DNA of 64,000 nt from Nocardia sp. BMG51109 (GTDB taxonomy: Bacteria > Actinomycetota > Actinomycetes > Mycobacteriales > Mycobacteriaceae). Shown piece after piece: positions 1 to 8,680 of the stretch. The notes below the pieces were generated by a model that saw only the letters and a program-made list of their open reading frames with translations, did not search any database and was not told the origin of the DNA. The position numbers and the translations under genes were made by a program. The DNA lies in the NCBI RefSeq assembly GCF_000526215.1, contig NZ_JAFQ01000004.1:930001-994000 (forward strand), given 5' to 3'. Every line of letters begins with the position of its first letter. Positions within the stretch are counted from its first letter, which is position 1.

Positions 1-411
1 ACCGGATTTCCGGGAATCTACGGCCGGCGTGGAATCCTGCAATTCCTGCCCTATCGCGCGCAGGCGAAACAGACCTTCGAGGCGATCGGCGCCGACCGAT
101 TCGCCATCACCGACGCCGCCCTGCTGGCCCGGGCCGAGAGCGACGAATCCGCGAAAAGGGCCGCGGCCGAACGGCTCAGCATTTCGCCGGTGGCCAAGCA
201 GGCCGATGCACCGGCCAATGTTCCCGATTCCACCTGCGTGGAGAACAAGGTCAGCAGCGTTCTGTCGTCGGACGCGGACGACAAGCGTTTCACCTGCATC
301 GTCGTCTACCGCCAGTATGTGAGTTATCTGTCCGCCGATCAGCTGCTCGACGCCCATCAGCGGGCGGCCGCGCAGTACGCGCTCCTCGCGAACAGCCAGT
401 GGCAGCCGTGA
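1..411 (+). CDS. Lipoprotein, type B (5'-partial, C-terminal 136 residues)
   Basis: The reading frame is open from the first base to the stop at 409-411, so the gene begins outside the window. Its C-terminus matches the two complete type-B lipoproteins downstream (1761-2984 and 4499-5728). Shared features are a Cys near 'PDSTC' followed by a second Cys in 'FTCIVVYRQYV', then 'DQLLDAHQRAAAQYALLAN' and an almost immediate stop. The paired cysteines suggest a disulfide in an exported domain. It resembles the Nocardia DUF7373 lipoprotein family from memory. Substrate and partner are unknown. The family name is moderately sure; the paralogy is clear. Confidence 0.8.
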   Translation, partial: TGFPGIYGRRGILQFLPYRAQAKQTFEAIGADRFAITDAALLARAESDESAKRAAAERLSISPVAKQADAPANVPDSTCVENKVSSVLSSDADDKRFTCIVVYRQYVSYLSADQLLDAHQRAAAQYALLANSQWQP

Positions 412-523
412 GACCGGTGCGCTGGTGCTAGATTTTCCCGGTACTCGCCGGGCGGCCGCGTCGGCTTCCTCCGGTGAGACGGCCGCTTGCTCGATGCGGC
501 CGGGGTGATTTCGGAGGGGACGG
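412..523 (+). promoter_or_regulatory. Conserved leader/promoter upstream of type-A lipoprotein
   Basis: This 112-bp spacer is strongly similar to the spacer upstream of the second type-A gene (about 3120-3228). Both carry a TA-rich hexamer after 'gtgc' (tagatt near 430; tatgtt near 3133) that could be a -10 box, then 'gccgcgtcggctt', a 'ggccgc' block, and a strong ribosome-binding site (cggagggg) before ATG. The conservation of a non-coding stretch at both loci suggests shared regulation, although recent duplication alone could explain it. Confidence 0.45.
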
Positions 524-1738
524 ATGAACAGGCTCACGCGGACGCTGGCCGCTGTCGCGCTCACGTTCGTGGTGGCGAATACCGCCGCATGTGGTTCCGG
601 CGAGGATCACCCGCCGGCCGATCCGGCCGTCGATCTGAGTCGGCTGAACGTCGGGAACAATCCGACGCAGCCCAAGGAATACGGCAAGGCGACCAGCCTG
701 GAACAGGCGAAGCTACTGGAGGCCATGCGGTTGGGCGATCATCTGCCGCTGCCGGTGGAGATCGATCCGGCGGTGAAATATGCCGCGCCCCAGGCCGATT
801 CCCTGGCGCGGACTTTCATCTCCTTCGACACGCAGCTCTATCACGCGCTGTCGCCGGCGGACGCCAACCGACTCAACGGTGAGGTCAAGGGCTTCCTCTG
901 CGGCTTCGCGACAACCGGGCAGACCGATCCCGTGGCCGACCTGTCCATCGGTGTCAGCAATCTCGTCATGCTCTTCGAGAACGAGCAGAATGCGACCGAG
1001 GCCGCCGATCTCATGGCCCGGGCCGACCTGGAGTCGACGCCGGGTACCACGCCCGTCGGTGTCGGCAAATACCCTGCGGCGCATGCGCAGTCGACCTATC
1101 CCGGGGAACTGAAGTCCTGGTACGCGACGGGTCGGTACGTCATTTTCAGCGTCGCCTACGACAACGTCATGGGGCAGTTCGAGAAGGCCGACCTGTCCCG
1201 GGCGACGCCGTATGTGGAAAAGAGTATCGAGGCCAATACTCGTGCGGTGCAGAGTTTCACACCGACACCGTCCGATCAGCTGCTGCAACTCGACGTCGAT
1301 CCGGACCGGATGCTCGGCCGGGCACTGCCGACGGTGACCGTCGATCAATCGCAGCGGGGCATACCGGGCCGGTACGACCGGCACGGCGGGCTGCAGTTCT
1401 CGGCCGATCCGCAGGAAGATACACCCCTGTTCGAGGAAACCGGGGTGGACCGGATCTCCTGGAACGGCGGCTTCGTATATCGGGCGCGCGATGCCGCCGG
1501 CGCTCGGCGGATCGCCGAACTGAAGTCGGCTCCGAGCAAGCAGTTGCGCACCGTCGAAGCGCCGAAGGAACTGCCGGCGGCCCGGTGTCTCGGCCTGAAG
1601 GTTCCCAGCCAGTACTCGATCAACTACTACTGCACGGTCTCGTTCGACCGGTACGCGGCCAGGGTGGCGGCGAACCAGCTGGCAGACGTGCATCAACGGA
1701 TATCCGCGCAGTACGCCCTGCTGGCGAACGGCCGCTGA
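524..1738 (+). CDS. Secreted lipoprotein, type A (A1), DUF7373-like
   Basis: A 404-residue protein with a lipoprotein signal peptide: Arg in the n-region, a hydrophobic stretch, and a lipobox ending at Cys23 (TAAC). The mature protein starts with a short Asp/Pro linker and 'DLSRLNVGNNPTQPKEYG', then a globular domain. The ATG start has a good ribosome-binding site (cggagggg) and is matched by the start of its paralogue A2. The C-terminus repeats the family signature with two Cys and 'QRISAQYALLAN'. The type-B partner gene starts 22 bp downstream, so the two are probably co-transcribed. Expected location is the outer face of the cytoplasmic membrane or the mycomembrane space. No catalytic motif was recognised. 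Confidence 0.85.
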   Translation: MNRLTRTLAAVALTFVVANTAACGSGEDHPPADPAVDLSRLNVGNNPTQPKEYGKATSLEQAKLLEAMRLGDHLPLPVEIDPAVKYAAPQADSLARTFISFDTQLYHALSPADANRLNGEVKGFLCGFATTGQTDPVADLSIGVSNLVMLFENEQNATEAADLMARADLESTPGTTPVGVGKYPAAHAQSTYPGELKSWYATGRYVIFSVAYDNVMGQFEKADLSRATPYVEKSIEANTRAVQSFTPTPSDQLLQLDVDPDRMLGRALPTVTVDQSQRGIPGRYDRHGGLQFSADPQEDTPLFEETGVDRISWNGGFVYRARDAAGARRIAELKSAPSKQLRTVEAPKELPAARCLGLKVPSQYSINYYCTVSFDRYAARVAANQLADVHQRISAQYALLANGR

Positions 1739-1760
1739 CCACCGAGAGCAGGACATGCGC

Positions 1761-2984
1761 ATGTTTCGATCAGGAATACGAGGCTTCGGCGCTGCCGCGG
1801 CCGTACTCGTCGCCTGCGCCGCACTCACGGGGTGCGGCTCGGACGCCTCCGGCACCGCGACGGCGGCGGAAATAGACGTCCGGAAACTCGAGGTCGGACC
1901 GTATTCGACGGTCCCGCTGGACCTTCGGTACACCTACCCGTACCGCGCGACCGCCGCCAGGCATCTGGCCGCCGTCCGGCTCGCCGATCAGCTGGCGACG
2001 GGACACGAGATAGACGACCGCTTGATGTACGGAACGGGATCGACGCCGATCACCGGCCAAGCGGATGTCATGGATGTTCTCGCCGACGTCAACGGACCGG
2101 TCGCCGAACGAAACGGCCTGATGTTCGGCTACGGCGCGGGTGCCGCCGACGTACAAACCACCGATGCCACGCCACAGCGCGCCAACAACACCTTCACCAC
2201 GCTGACCGTCATGCAATTCCCGAGCGACGAGGCCGCCTCCCGAGCAGCGCGAGAGTTCGACGAAACCGACTTCGCCGTCGCGCCCGACCAGAACCAGCCC
2301 GTCGCCCTGCCCGCCTATCCGGCCGCACACTCGCATTGGCGCCCCACCGTGTCCACCATCGGATCGACCATGGCGCACGGCAAATACGTCATCAACCTCT
2401 ACGCCGGACTCCCCGCCGCCGATATCTCCTCGCTCACCGTCCTCGTGGAAAAGGCCTACAGCACCCAGATCCCACTCCTCGACGCGCTCCCGCCGCTGAG
2501 TCTCGAAGAGATGCTGCGCCTCCCCGCGGACCCGGACGGAATGCTCAACCGCACCCTCAACCCCGACGGCTTCGGCACCCCGGACGCCAAGAACCAGATC
2601 ACCTACGGCCTGCGCGGATTCCTGCATCAGCTCGCCGACCAGGAGGTGTGGCGGAAGAGGTCGGCGGATACGGGCCTGGACAGAGTCTCGTTGACTCGCG
2701 AGCCGTCCGGAAGCACGTCCACGGTATTCCGCACGCGCGACAGCGCTTCCGCCGCCACGCTCCGGTCGGTAATCCTCGAGAAGACATTCCCGAGCCCCGC
2801 CGACGCGCCTGCCGGTGTCCCGGATTCCGTATGCGGAGAAGACAAGTCGGCGAGCTACAAGACCAAGCGGTTCCGCTGCGCGGTGAACTATCGCCGGTAT
2901 GTGGCCGCCGTGGAGGGGGATCAGCTACAGGATGTCCATCAGCGTGCGGCGGCGGAGTACGCGCTGCTGGCCAACAACCAGTGA
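1761..2984 (+). CDS. Secreted lipoprotein, type B (B1), DUF7373-like
   Basis: A 407-residue lipoprotein with lipobox LTGC and a mature region starting 'AAEIDVRKLEVG'. Two in-frame ATGs occur, at 1755 and 1761. The paralogue B2 has AAG at the position of the first, and both proteins then read MFR(S/P)GIR, so 1761 is the better-supported start. The protein shares its overall plan with type A (N-terminal 'D.(R/S)(K/R)L.VG' motif, central 'NGLMFGYGAG', C-terminal Cys pair and 'DQLQDVHQRAAAEYALLANN') but is clearly diverged. It is probably translated from the same mRNA as A1, suggesting that A and B act together, perhaps as a heteromer. Function is unknown. Confidence 0.85.
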   Translation: MFRSGIRGFGAAAAVLVACAALTGCGSDASGTATAAEIDVRKLEVGPYSTVPLDLRYTYPYRATAARHLAAVRLADQLATGHEIDDRLMYGTGSTPITGQADVMDVLADVNGPVAERNGLMFGYGAGAADVQTTDATPQRANNTFTTLTVMQFPSDEAASRAAREFDETDFAVAPDQNQPVALPAYPAAHSHWRPTVSTIGSTMAHGKYVINLYAGLPAADISSLTVLVEKAYSTQIPLLDALPPLSLEEMLRLPADPDGMLNRTLNPDGFGTPDAKNQITYGLRGFLHQLADQEVWRKRSADTGLDRVSLTREPSGSTSTVFRTRDSASAATLRSVILEKTFPSPADAPAGVPDSVCGEDKSASYKTKRFRCAVNYRRYVAAVEGDQLQDVHQRAAAEYALLANNQ

Positions 2985-3228
2985 GCACGGAATCTCCCTG
3001 TCGTCCTCCACGAACCTCGATCTGGACATCCCCGATCGACGTGGACCGAGCCAGTGCAGGCCCAGAAGGCTCTGTCGACCCCGACCGGGGTCATGACCAA
3101 CTCGACTCGATGCCGCCGGGATCGGTAGGTGCTATGTTGACCCGAGCGTTCGCCAGGTAGCCGCGTCGGCTTCGCGGTTCGGCGAGATGGCCGCCTGCTC
3201 GTGCGGCCGGTTGATTCGGAGGGGAGAG

Positions 3229-4470
3229 ATGGACAGGCTGATCCGGGGGCTGGTCGCCGTTGTGCTCACGTCGGTGCTGGCGGGGGTCGCGGGGTGTGGG
3301 TCCGATGATGCGGGTTCGACTGACACGCAGGCCGATCCGGTGGTGGACCTGAGCCGGTTGGACGTGGGGAACAATCCGACGCAACCCAAGGTGTACGGGA
3401 AGCCGAACAGCCCTGAACAGGCGAGAGCGGTAGAGGCCTGGAGATTGGCCGACCAACTGCCATTACCGGTAGAGATCGACCCGTCGATGAAGTACGTCGC
3501 CGACGACGACGATGGCGCCCGCATCATGATCAGTTTCGACAGTCCGGTCTACCGTACGTGGTCCACAGTGGACGGCAAACGTCTCGACAATGACATCAAA
3601 GGTCTGGTCTGTGGATTCTTGACATCCGGACACACCTCCCCCGATCCCGGATTGTCCATCGCTGTCCACAATATCGTCATGATGTTCGATACAGAACAGA
3701 ATTCGATGCAGGCAGCCGACGCCTTGGCGCTGGCCGACCGCGAGGCTACACCGAACAGCGCACTGGTCGATATCGGTAAATACCCTGCAGCGCATGCACA
3801 ATCCAACCATCCGGGCCAGCTTAAATCGTGGTATGCAATGGGTCGATATGTCATCTTGACCTACGTCCAGGACGATATCATGGAAACTCTGAAATCTACC
3901 GATACGCCCCGGCTGGCGTCCTATGTCGAGAAGAGTATTGCTGCATATTCGGGAGCGTTACAGAATTTCGCGCCGACACCATCGGACAAGCTCATGGAAA
4001 CGAATATCGACCCGGACGGAATGCTGAGTCGAGCCCTCCCGACAACTTTCAAGGACCAGTCGAAACAGGGTATTCCAGGCGTATACAGCCGACGAGGCGG
4101 GCTACAACTCGCGCCTGCTCCGAAGCAGCGGGCTCAGCTGTTCGGTGATGACACCGGGACATTCGAGAAAAACGAGGTGGACCGTATCGCCTGGAACGGT
4201 GACTTCGTGTATCGGGCACGTGACGCCGCATCCGCGCGAAATCTCGCCCACCAGAAGCTGGGCGCAACCAAGGCATGGCACAGCATCGAGCCACCACCGA
4301 ATCTACCGACGGCCCGATGCCTTGGCCCGAGAAACCCGAACACGCGTTGGAACCGATACTACTGCGCCGTGTCATTCGACCGCTATGCGGCCGTGGTGTC
4401 AGCAGAACAACCTACCGACGTGTACCAGCGGATCTCCGCGCAATACGCAATCCTTGTAAACAGCCGCTGA
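3229..4470 (+). CDS. Secreted lipoprotein, type A (A2), DUF7373-like
   Basis: A 413-residue paralogue of A1 with lipobox VAGC. An upstream in-frame ATG exists at 3187, but 3229 sits behind a strong ribosome-binding site (ttcggagggg) at the position equivalent to the A1 start and yields the signal peptide directly. Compared with A1, the DNA is visibly richer in A and T from about 3480 onward and the protein has short insertions (for example around 'FGDDTGTFEKNEVDR'). This pair may therefore have a different history, such as import from another lineage, rather than being a fresh copy. The type-B partner follows after 28 bp. Confidence 0.85.
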   Translation: MDRLIRGLVAVVLTSVLAGVAGCGSDDAGSTDTQADPVVDLSRLDVGNNPTQPKVYGKPNSPEQARAVEAWRLADQLPLPVEIDPSMKYVADDDDGARIMISFDSPVYRTWSTVDGKRLDNDIKGLVCGFLTSGHTSPDPGLSIAVHNIVMMFDTEQNSMQAADALALADREATPNSALVDIGKYPAAHAQSNHPGQLKSWYAMGRYVILTYVQDDIMETLKSTDTPRLASYVEKSIAAYSGALQNFAPTPSDKLMETNIDPDGMLSRALPTTFKDQSKQGIPGVYSRRGGLQLAPAPKQRAQLFGDDTGTFEKNEVDRIAWNGDFVYRARDAASARNLAHQKLGATKAWHSIEPPPNLPTARCLGPRNPNTRWNRYYCAVSFDRYAAVVSAEQPTDVYQRISAQYAILVNSR

Positions 4471-4498
4471 CCACCGAGAATACGAGCAGGACAAGCGT

Positions 4499-5728
4499 AT
4501 GTTCAGACCAGGAATCCGGGCCGTCGGCAGCATGGCGGCCGTGCTCGCCACCTGCGCGACACTCGTCGCATGCGGCTCGGACACCTCCAGCAACGCGATG
4601 GCGGCGGAAATAGACGTCCGAAAACTCGACGCCGGAACATACTCGAAGTTTCCACTAGACCTCCGCGACGCCTATACCCATGACCTGGATTCGGCAAGAC
4701 AACTGGCCATCGGCCGATTGGCCGACCAAGTGGCGACGGGGCCGGAAATAGACAAACGTTTGAGGTATGGGACGGGATTCATCCCGATAACCGATAAGGA
4801 AAGTACCACAAAGGTTCTGGCCGATGTCAACGGTCCTGTTGCCGAACGAAACGGCATGATGTTCGGCTTCGCGGCCGGTACCAGCGATAAACCGTCCGCC
4901 GACTCCACCCCGGAACGTGCCGACAACACCTTCACCACACTGACCGTGATGCAGTTCCCCAGCGACGAGGCCGCAGATCGAGCCGCCCGGGAATTCGACG
5001 AAACCGACTTCGCCGTAGCCCCGGATCAGAATCAGTCGATCACGTTACCCGCCTATCCGCGCGCACATTCCCACTGGCGGCCCACCGTCTCCACCGTCGG
5101 GACGACCTTGGCACATGGAAAATACGTAATATACGTGTATGCCGGTCTCCCATCCGCAAATATCAACTTGCTGACCGAACTGGTAACAAAAACCTACGCG
5201 GCCCAAATACCTCTTCTGGATGCCCTTCCCCCATTGAGCACCGAAGACGTCGTCAGACTCCCTCTCGATGCCGATGGTATGCTGAACCGCACCCTCAATC
5301 CCGATCGACTCGGCATTCCTATCATCAAAAGCAATGAATCTTTCGGCCTGCGGGGATATCTCCACCGGATCTCCGATCAAGAGTCCTGGAAAAAGAAGAT
5401 GACGGATATGGGAGTCGATAAATTCTCGCTGACGAAAGGAGGAAACGGCAATACGTCGAAAGTGTTCCGTACTCGTGACAGTGACACGGCGGCCACACTA
5501 CGGTCCACGCTTATCGCCGAGTCATTTCCAACACCCGCCGAGCGGCCACAGAACATCGCCGATTCCAGCTGCGGAGAAAATATCTCTCCCGATCGGGCGG
5601 ACGGACCATTCCGTTTTCGATGCGCGGTCAGCTACCGCCAGTACGTAGCCACTGTCGACGGAGACCAACTGCAGGACGCTCATCAGCGCGCAGCAGCACA
5701 GTATGCACTCCTCGCAAACAACCAGTAA
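4499..5728 (+). CDS. Secreted lipoprotein, type B (B2), DUF7373-like
   Basis: A 409-residue paralogue of B1. The start ATG is the one conserved between B1 and B2 (MFRPGIRAVG), and the lipobox is LVAC. The block 'NGPVAERNGMMFGFAAG' and the long 'DNTFTTLTVMQFPSDEAADRAAREFDETDFAVAPDQNQ' region are nearly identical in B1 and B2, marking the most constrained part of the fold. The A2-B2 junction ('ccgctgaccaccgaga') matches the A1-B1 junction, so the pair duplicated as a unit. DNA is more AT-rich than in B1. Function is unknown. Confidence 0.85.
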   Translation: MFRPGIRAVGSMAAVLATCATLVACGSDTSSNAMAAEIDVRKLDAGTYSKFPLDLRDAYTHDLDSARQLAIGRLADQVATGPEIDKRLRYGTGFIPITDKESTTKVLADVNGPVAERNGMMFGFAAGTSDKPSADSTPERADNTFTTLTVMQFPSDEAADRAAREFDETDFAVAPDQNQSITLPAYPRAHSHWRPTVSTVGTTLAHGKYVIYVYAGLPSANINLLTELVTKTYAAQIPLLDALPPLSTEDVVRLPLDADGMLNRTLNPDRLGIPIIKSNESFGLRGYLHRISDQESWKKKMTDMGVDKFSLTKGGNGNTSKVFRTRDSDTAATLRSTLIAESFPTPAERPQNIADSSCGENISPDRADGPFRFRCAVSYRQYVATVDGDQLQDAHQRAAAQYALLANNQ

Positions 5729-5843
5729 CCACCGGAGTCCGCTTATGCGCCAGGCGAACCGGCCGCCGCCGGGCCCCCGCACTATGCTGCTGAGAGCGGC
5801 GCCGAAGCATGGACGCTGAACGCAGGACAGGAGACGACGAAGT

Positions 5844-7421
5844 ATGACGATGAGTCCCGGCACCATCGTCGGTGGGTATCGCATCGATCGCAAACTCGGC
5901 GCCGGCGGAATGGGCGCGGTCTATCTGGCCAAGCACCCCAGTTTGCCCCGTATGGACGCCCTCAAAATCCTCAGTGCGGAGCTGTCACGCGACGCGGAGT
6001 TCCGGGCTCGTTTCGAGCGCGAAGCCAATCTGGCTGCCGGACTCGACCACCCCAATATCGTCTCCGTATACAACCGGGGGGAAGAACACGGCCAACTGTG
6101 GATCGCCATGCAGTACGTCGACGGCACCGACGCTTCGGCCGAACTCGCGCGCGATCCGCATGCGATGACTCCGCTCCGAGCACTCCGTATCACTTCCGAG
6201 GTCGGCAAGGGCTTGGACTACGCACATCGCAAAGGCCTACTGCACCGAGACGTCAAGCCGGCAAACTTCCTGCTGTCCAGTAAGGACGGCGATGAAGAAC
6301 GGGTTCTACTGACCGATTTCGGCGTGGCGAAGTCGACCGACGACGCCAACGAATTGACCCAAACCGGGGGATTTCTGGCGACCATCGCCTATGCACCGCC
6401 CGAACAACTGTCGGGCTATCCGCTCGACCACCGCGCGGATATCTACAGCCTCGCCTGCTCCTTCTTCAAGCTACTCACCGGCCAGAATCCGTACCCCTCG
6501 GCACAGCCGGCCATGGTGATGATGGGACATTTGCACGAGCCCCCGCCTCTGGCTACGGCGGTAAGATACGGGCTGCCTGCCGGTATCGATAACGTCGTCG
6601 CTCGTGCCATGGCGAAGAACCCGGCCGAGAGGTTCAATTCCTGCCGGGAGTTCATGGATGCCGCCGCCAGTGCCCTGGTGCCGGGCCACAACCCTGTCTC
6701 GACGAATACGTCACCCACCTACCCCGTTCAGGTCTTCGACCCTCGGCCCAACACTGATCCGCGTCAGACCGTGTCCGCTCCGGGAATCGGTGCACCACCC
6801 AGTACCGCCGCTCCGCCAACTCGGAATCGGCGCAGGCAATGGGGCCTGGGCATTGCTGCGGCAGCCGTGGTTGCCGCCGTCGCCGCGGGCGGCATTATCT
6901 GGGGTTTCGGTGACGACGGTTCGGTCCCCACGACACCCACTACCACCGCAGCCGGTCCCAAGCCTGCGGGCACGGTGGCGGAAGCGCGCCAAAACAATCC
7001 CGCGTTCGAGGGGAAATCGGTTCTGATGGTGGACGTCAAAGGTGAGGACCAATACAACACGGAAATGGGCGTATACCTGACGCCCAGTCCGCAGACCACA
7101 TTTCTCAACGATTTGGGCTTCGTGTACAACTTGTCCTACGCGAAACAGGGCGACGAGGCAACCACTCGAACGATCAGTAGGGACGACCAGTATTCCGTAT
7201 TCAACAAGGTAAATGACGGCTACATCCTCGCAGTCCGCAGTGATCCGAAGGCGGGCGGCGGTGGCCTCCTAGGCTTGCCCTCATCGCTCACGCAGACTCG
7301 CGCGACGGTTATCGTCGTCGATGATCCGGCAACGGTATCCGCCATCAGGAATTGGTCTGATAGGTCACAGCAGAGCGCATTGGAAAAACTGGTTCCCATA
7401 CTTCACGAACGCGTGAAATAG
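5844..7421 (+). CDS. Transmembrane Ser/Thr protein kinase (PknD/PknH-like)
   Basis: A 525-residue Hanks-type kinase. The N-terminal catalytic domain shows the glycine loop 'LGAGGMGAVY' (residues 18-27), catalytic Lys41 (ALKIL), Glu60 in helix C, the HRD loop with Asp136 (LHRDVKPANFLL) and DFG Asp158. The activation segment has several Thr and 'YAPPEQL'. A Pro/Thr-rich juxtamembrane linker leads to one membrane helix (about 334-353) and an extracellular domain of about 170 residues that I do not recognise. All catalytic residues are present, so it should be active. It probably senses a cell-envelope signal and phosphorylates cytosolic or membrane targets. It ends 116 bp from convergent WXG100 genes of the ESX-4-like locus, so a regulatory link to secretion is possible but not shown. 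Confidence 0.93.
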   Translation: MTMSPGTIVGGYRIDRKLGAGGMGAVYLAKHPSLPRMDALKILSAELSRDAEFRARFEREANLAAGLDHPNIVSVYNRGEEHGQLWIAMQYVDGTDASAELARDPHAMTPLRALRITSEVGKGLDYAHRKGLLHRDVKPANFLLSSKDGDEERVLLTDFGVAKSTDDANELTQTGGFLATIAYAPPEQLSGYPLDHRADIYSLACSFFKLLTGQNPYPSAQPAMVMMGHLHEPPPLATAVRYGLPAGIDNVVARAMAKNPAERFNSCREFMDAAASALVPGHNPVSTNTSPTYPVQVFDPRPNTDPRQTVSAPGIGAPPSTAAPPTRNRRRQWGLGIAAAAVVAAVAAGGIIWGFGDDGSVPTTPTTTAAGPKPAGTVAEARQNNPAFEGKSVLMVDVKGEDQYNTEMGVYLTPSPQTTFLNDLGFVYNLSYAKQGDEATTRTISRDDQYSVFNKVNDGYILAVRSDPKAGGGGLLGLPSSLTQTRATVIVVDDPATVSAIRNWSDRSQQSALEKLVPILHERVK

Positions 7422-7440
7422 CAGTACGAACGCAAGACGA

Positions 7441-7486
7441 AAATGGACTGGGCCGATGTGAGCTTACTCGCCGACCCAGCCCATTT
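7441..7486. terminator. Hairpin between convergent kinase and WXG100 genes
   Basis: AAATGG-a-CTGGG pairs with CCCAG-c-CCATTT (11 bp with a single mismatch) around a 22-nt loop. It lies 20 bp after the kinase stop and 52 bp after the convergent WXG100 stop. No long U-run is present, as is common in high-GC actinobacteria. It probably terminates both transcripts. Confidence 0.5.
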
Positions 7487-7537
7487 CACCAAGCAAACCG
7501 CCCCAGCAGGCGGGTGTCATGCACAATGCGAACGACT

Positions 7538-7831
7538 TCAGCCGCCGAATCCGGCTGCCGACGAGGCATCGGCAGCAAGAGCCGAGTCCATCGACTCGTG
7601 CGAGACACGCACCAGTGTGGAGAGCATCTGCGCGAGATTCTGGAACTCACCATCCCACTGCGCCTTCGCAACCCGGAAGGCCTCTGCTGCCTCACCTTCC
7701 CAGATCGCCAGGAGGTTGTTCGACGACGTCGTCACCTCGTCATTTGCCGCCCGAAGGTTCGCCGCACGACCATCCAGGTCAGCGAGGCTCGCGGTGATGA
7801 TTTCGGGCCTATAGGTAATGCTGTCATCCAT
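7538..7831 (-). CDS. WXG100-family type VII secretion substrate (EsxU/EsxT-like)
   Basis: 97 residues, predicted all-helical, with the WXG turn at residues 44-46 (W-E-G) between two amphipathic helices, the hallmark of ESAT-6-like proteins. An upstream in-frame ATG would add 55 low-complexity residues; I chose 7831 because it gives the usual ~100-residue length and is preceded by AGAGGA. It lies 40 bp downstream of a second WXG100 gene, so the two probably form a secreted heterodimer. Position next to eccC of an ESX-4-like core and synteny with mycobacterial esxT/esxU support the ESX-4 assignment. Which of the two is EsxT and which EsxU cannot be settled by eye. Confidence 0.88.
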   Translation of the reverse strand: MDDSITYRPEIITASLADLDGRAANLRAANDEVTTSSNNLLAIWEGEAAEAFRVAKAQWDGEFQNLAQMLSTLVRVSHESMDSALAADASSAAGFGG

Positions 7832-7871
7832 CGGAATCCTCTTCCGGCTAGTCCTTGAATACGCGGTCGTC

Positions 7872-8192
7872 TTATCGCGGGATATTGCCCAGGAGGCCGC
7901 TGACATTGCCCACATTGGATGTGGCCTCGTCTTCAGCGCTGGCCGTCTTGGTCTGAGTGGTACCGATTGCAGCCTGGATGTTGTCCAGCAACCCATTCAC
8001 TTTGATGGACTCCTGGTTCCACGCATCGGCCACGGTGAGGAACGCCCTGTTCGCACGGCCGCCCCAGCCCGCCTTGATCCCCTCAGCGTCTCGCTGGGCG
8101 GAGTTGACCAGGTCCCTGATCTTGTCGACTGCAACCTGGACGTCGCCCTTGGCCTTGGCCAACGCGGCTTCGTCTACATTCATGCCTGCCAT
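7872..8192 (-). CDS. WXG100-family type VII secretion substrate (EsxT/EsxU-like)
   Basis: 106 residues with W-G-G at residues 43-45 in the loop between two predicted helices. It is the first gene of a two-gene operon with the WXG100 gene at 7538-7831. The C-terminal tail (after about residue 85) is polar and probably flexible. A second Met at residue 4 is an alternative start. As is usual for this family, it should pair with its neighbour into a four-helix bundle exported through the EccC/EccB/EccD channel encoded just upstream. Confidence 0.88.
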   Translation of the reverse strand: MAGMNVDEAALAKAKGDVQVAVDKIRDLVNSAQRDAEGIKAGWGGRANRAFLTVADAWNQESIKVNGLLDNIQAAIGTTQTKTASAEDEATSNVGNVSGLLGNIPR

Positions 8193-8680
8193 GACGCCAA
8201 CCTTTCGTTTGACAATGGTTCGGATCCGACAGCCTCGACTTGGCCCGACAATCCGCTACATCTTTTTCGACGCACTGACTGCGTCACCGGTTCCATCCGA
8301 TCCCCCGCATCCGCCGAAGATGCCGTGCGGGACACGTGACAACCGATCGTTCTAGCTCTTCGCATAAGGACTGGACAGACTTCCACCTCCCCACCCAGCA
8401 GCGGCCGTCCTCGCCGCGGACCCCCGAGTCGAGCTCAGGCACCACTCAGCACGCAAACCGGTATCCGGAAGCGCGTCATGGTCCTGAAACATCCGATCCC
8501 CCTGGCAATGATCGCCGATTCCGTTCGACCTTCCCACAGTCCACCTAGCACGGCGACCGGTTCCGATCATGTCACAGTTTCGGCCGAGTTCAAGTCCCTT
8601 CCGGCCGACCCGCATCCGCCCCGGTCCGATACCGACCTGCGCGTGGTGAGCAGGTCGGCGGGTGGACCGGACGGACGACG
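8193..8680 (-). other. 488-bp non-coding gap upstream of the WXG100 pair
   Basis: It lies between the eccC stop and the first WXG100 start, both on the minus strand. Composition is less GC-rich than the flanking genes, and the only open frames are short ones without family resemblance or convincing ribosome-binding sites. It most likely contains the promoter of the WXG100 pair. I see no clear operator or RNA structure. Confidence 0.4.
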
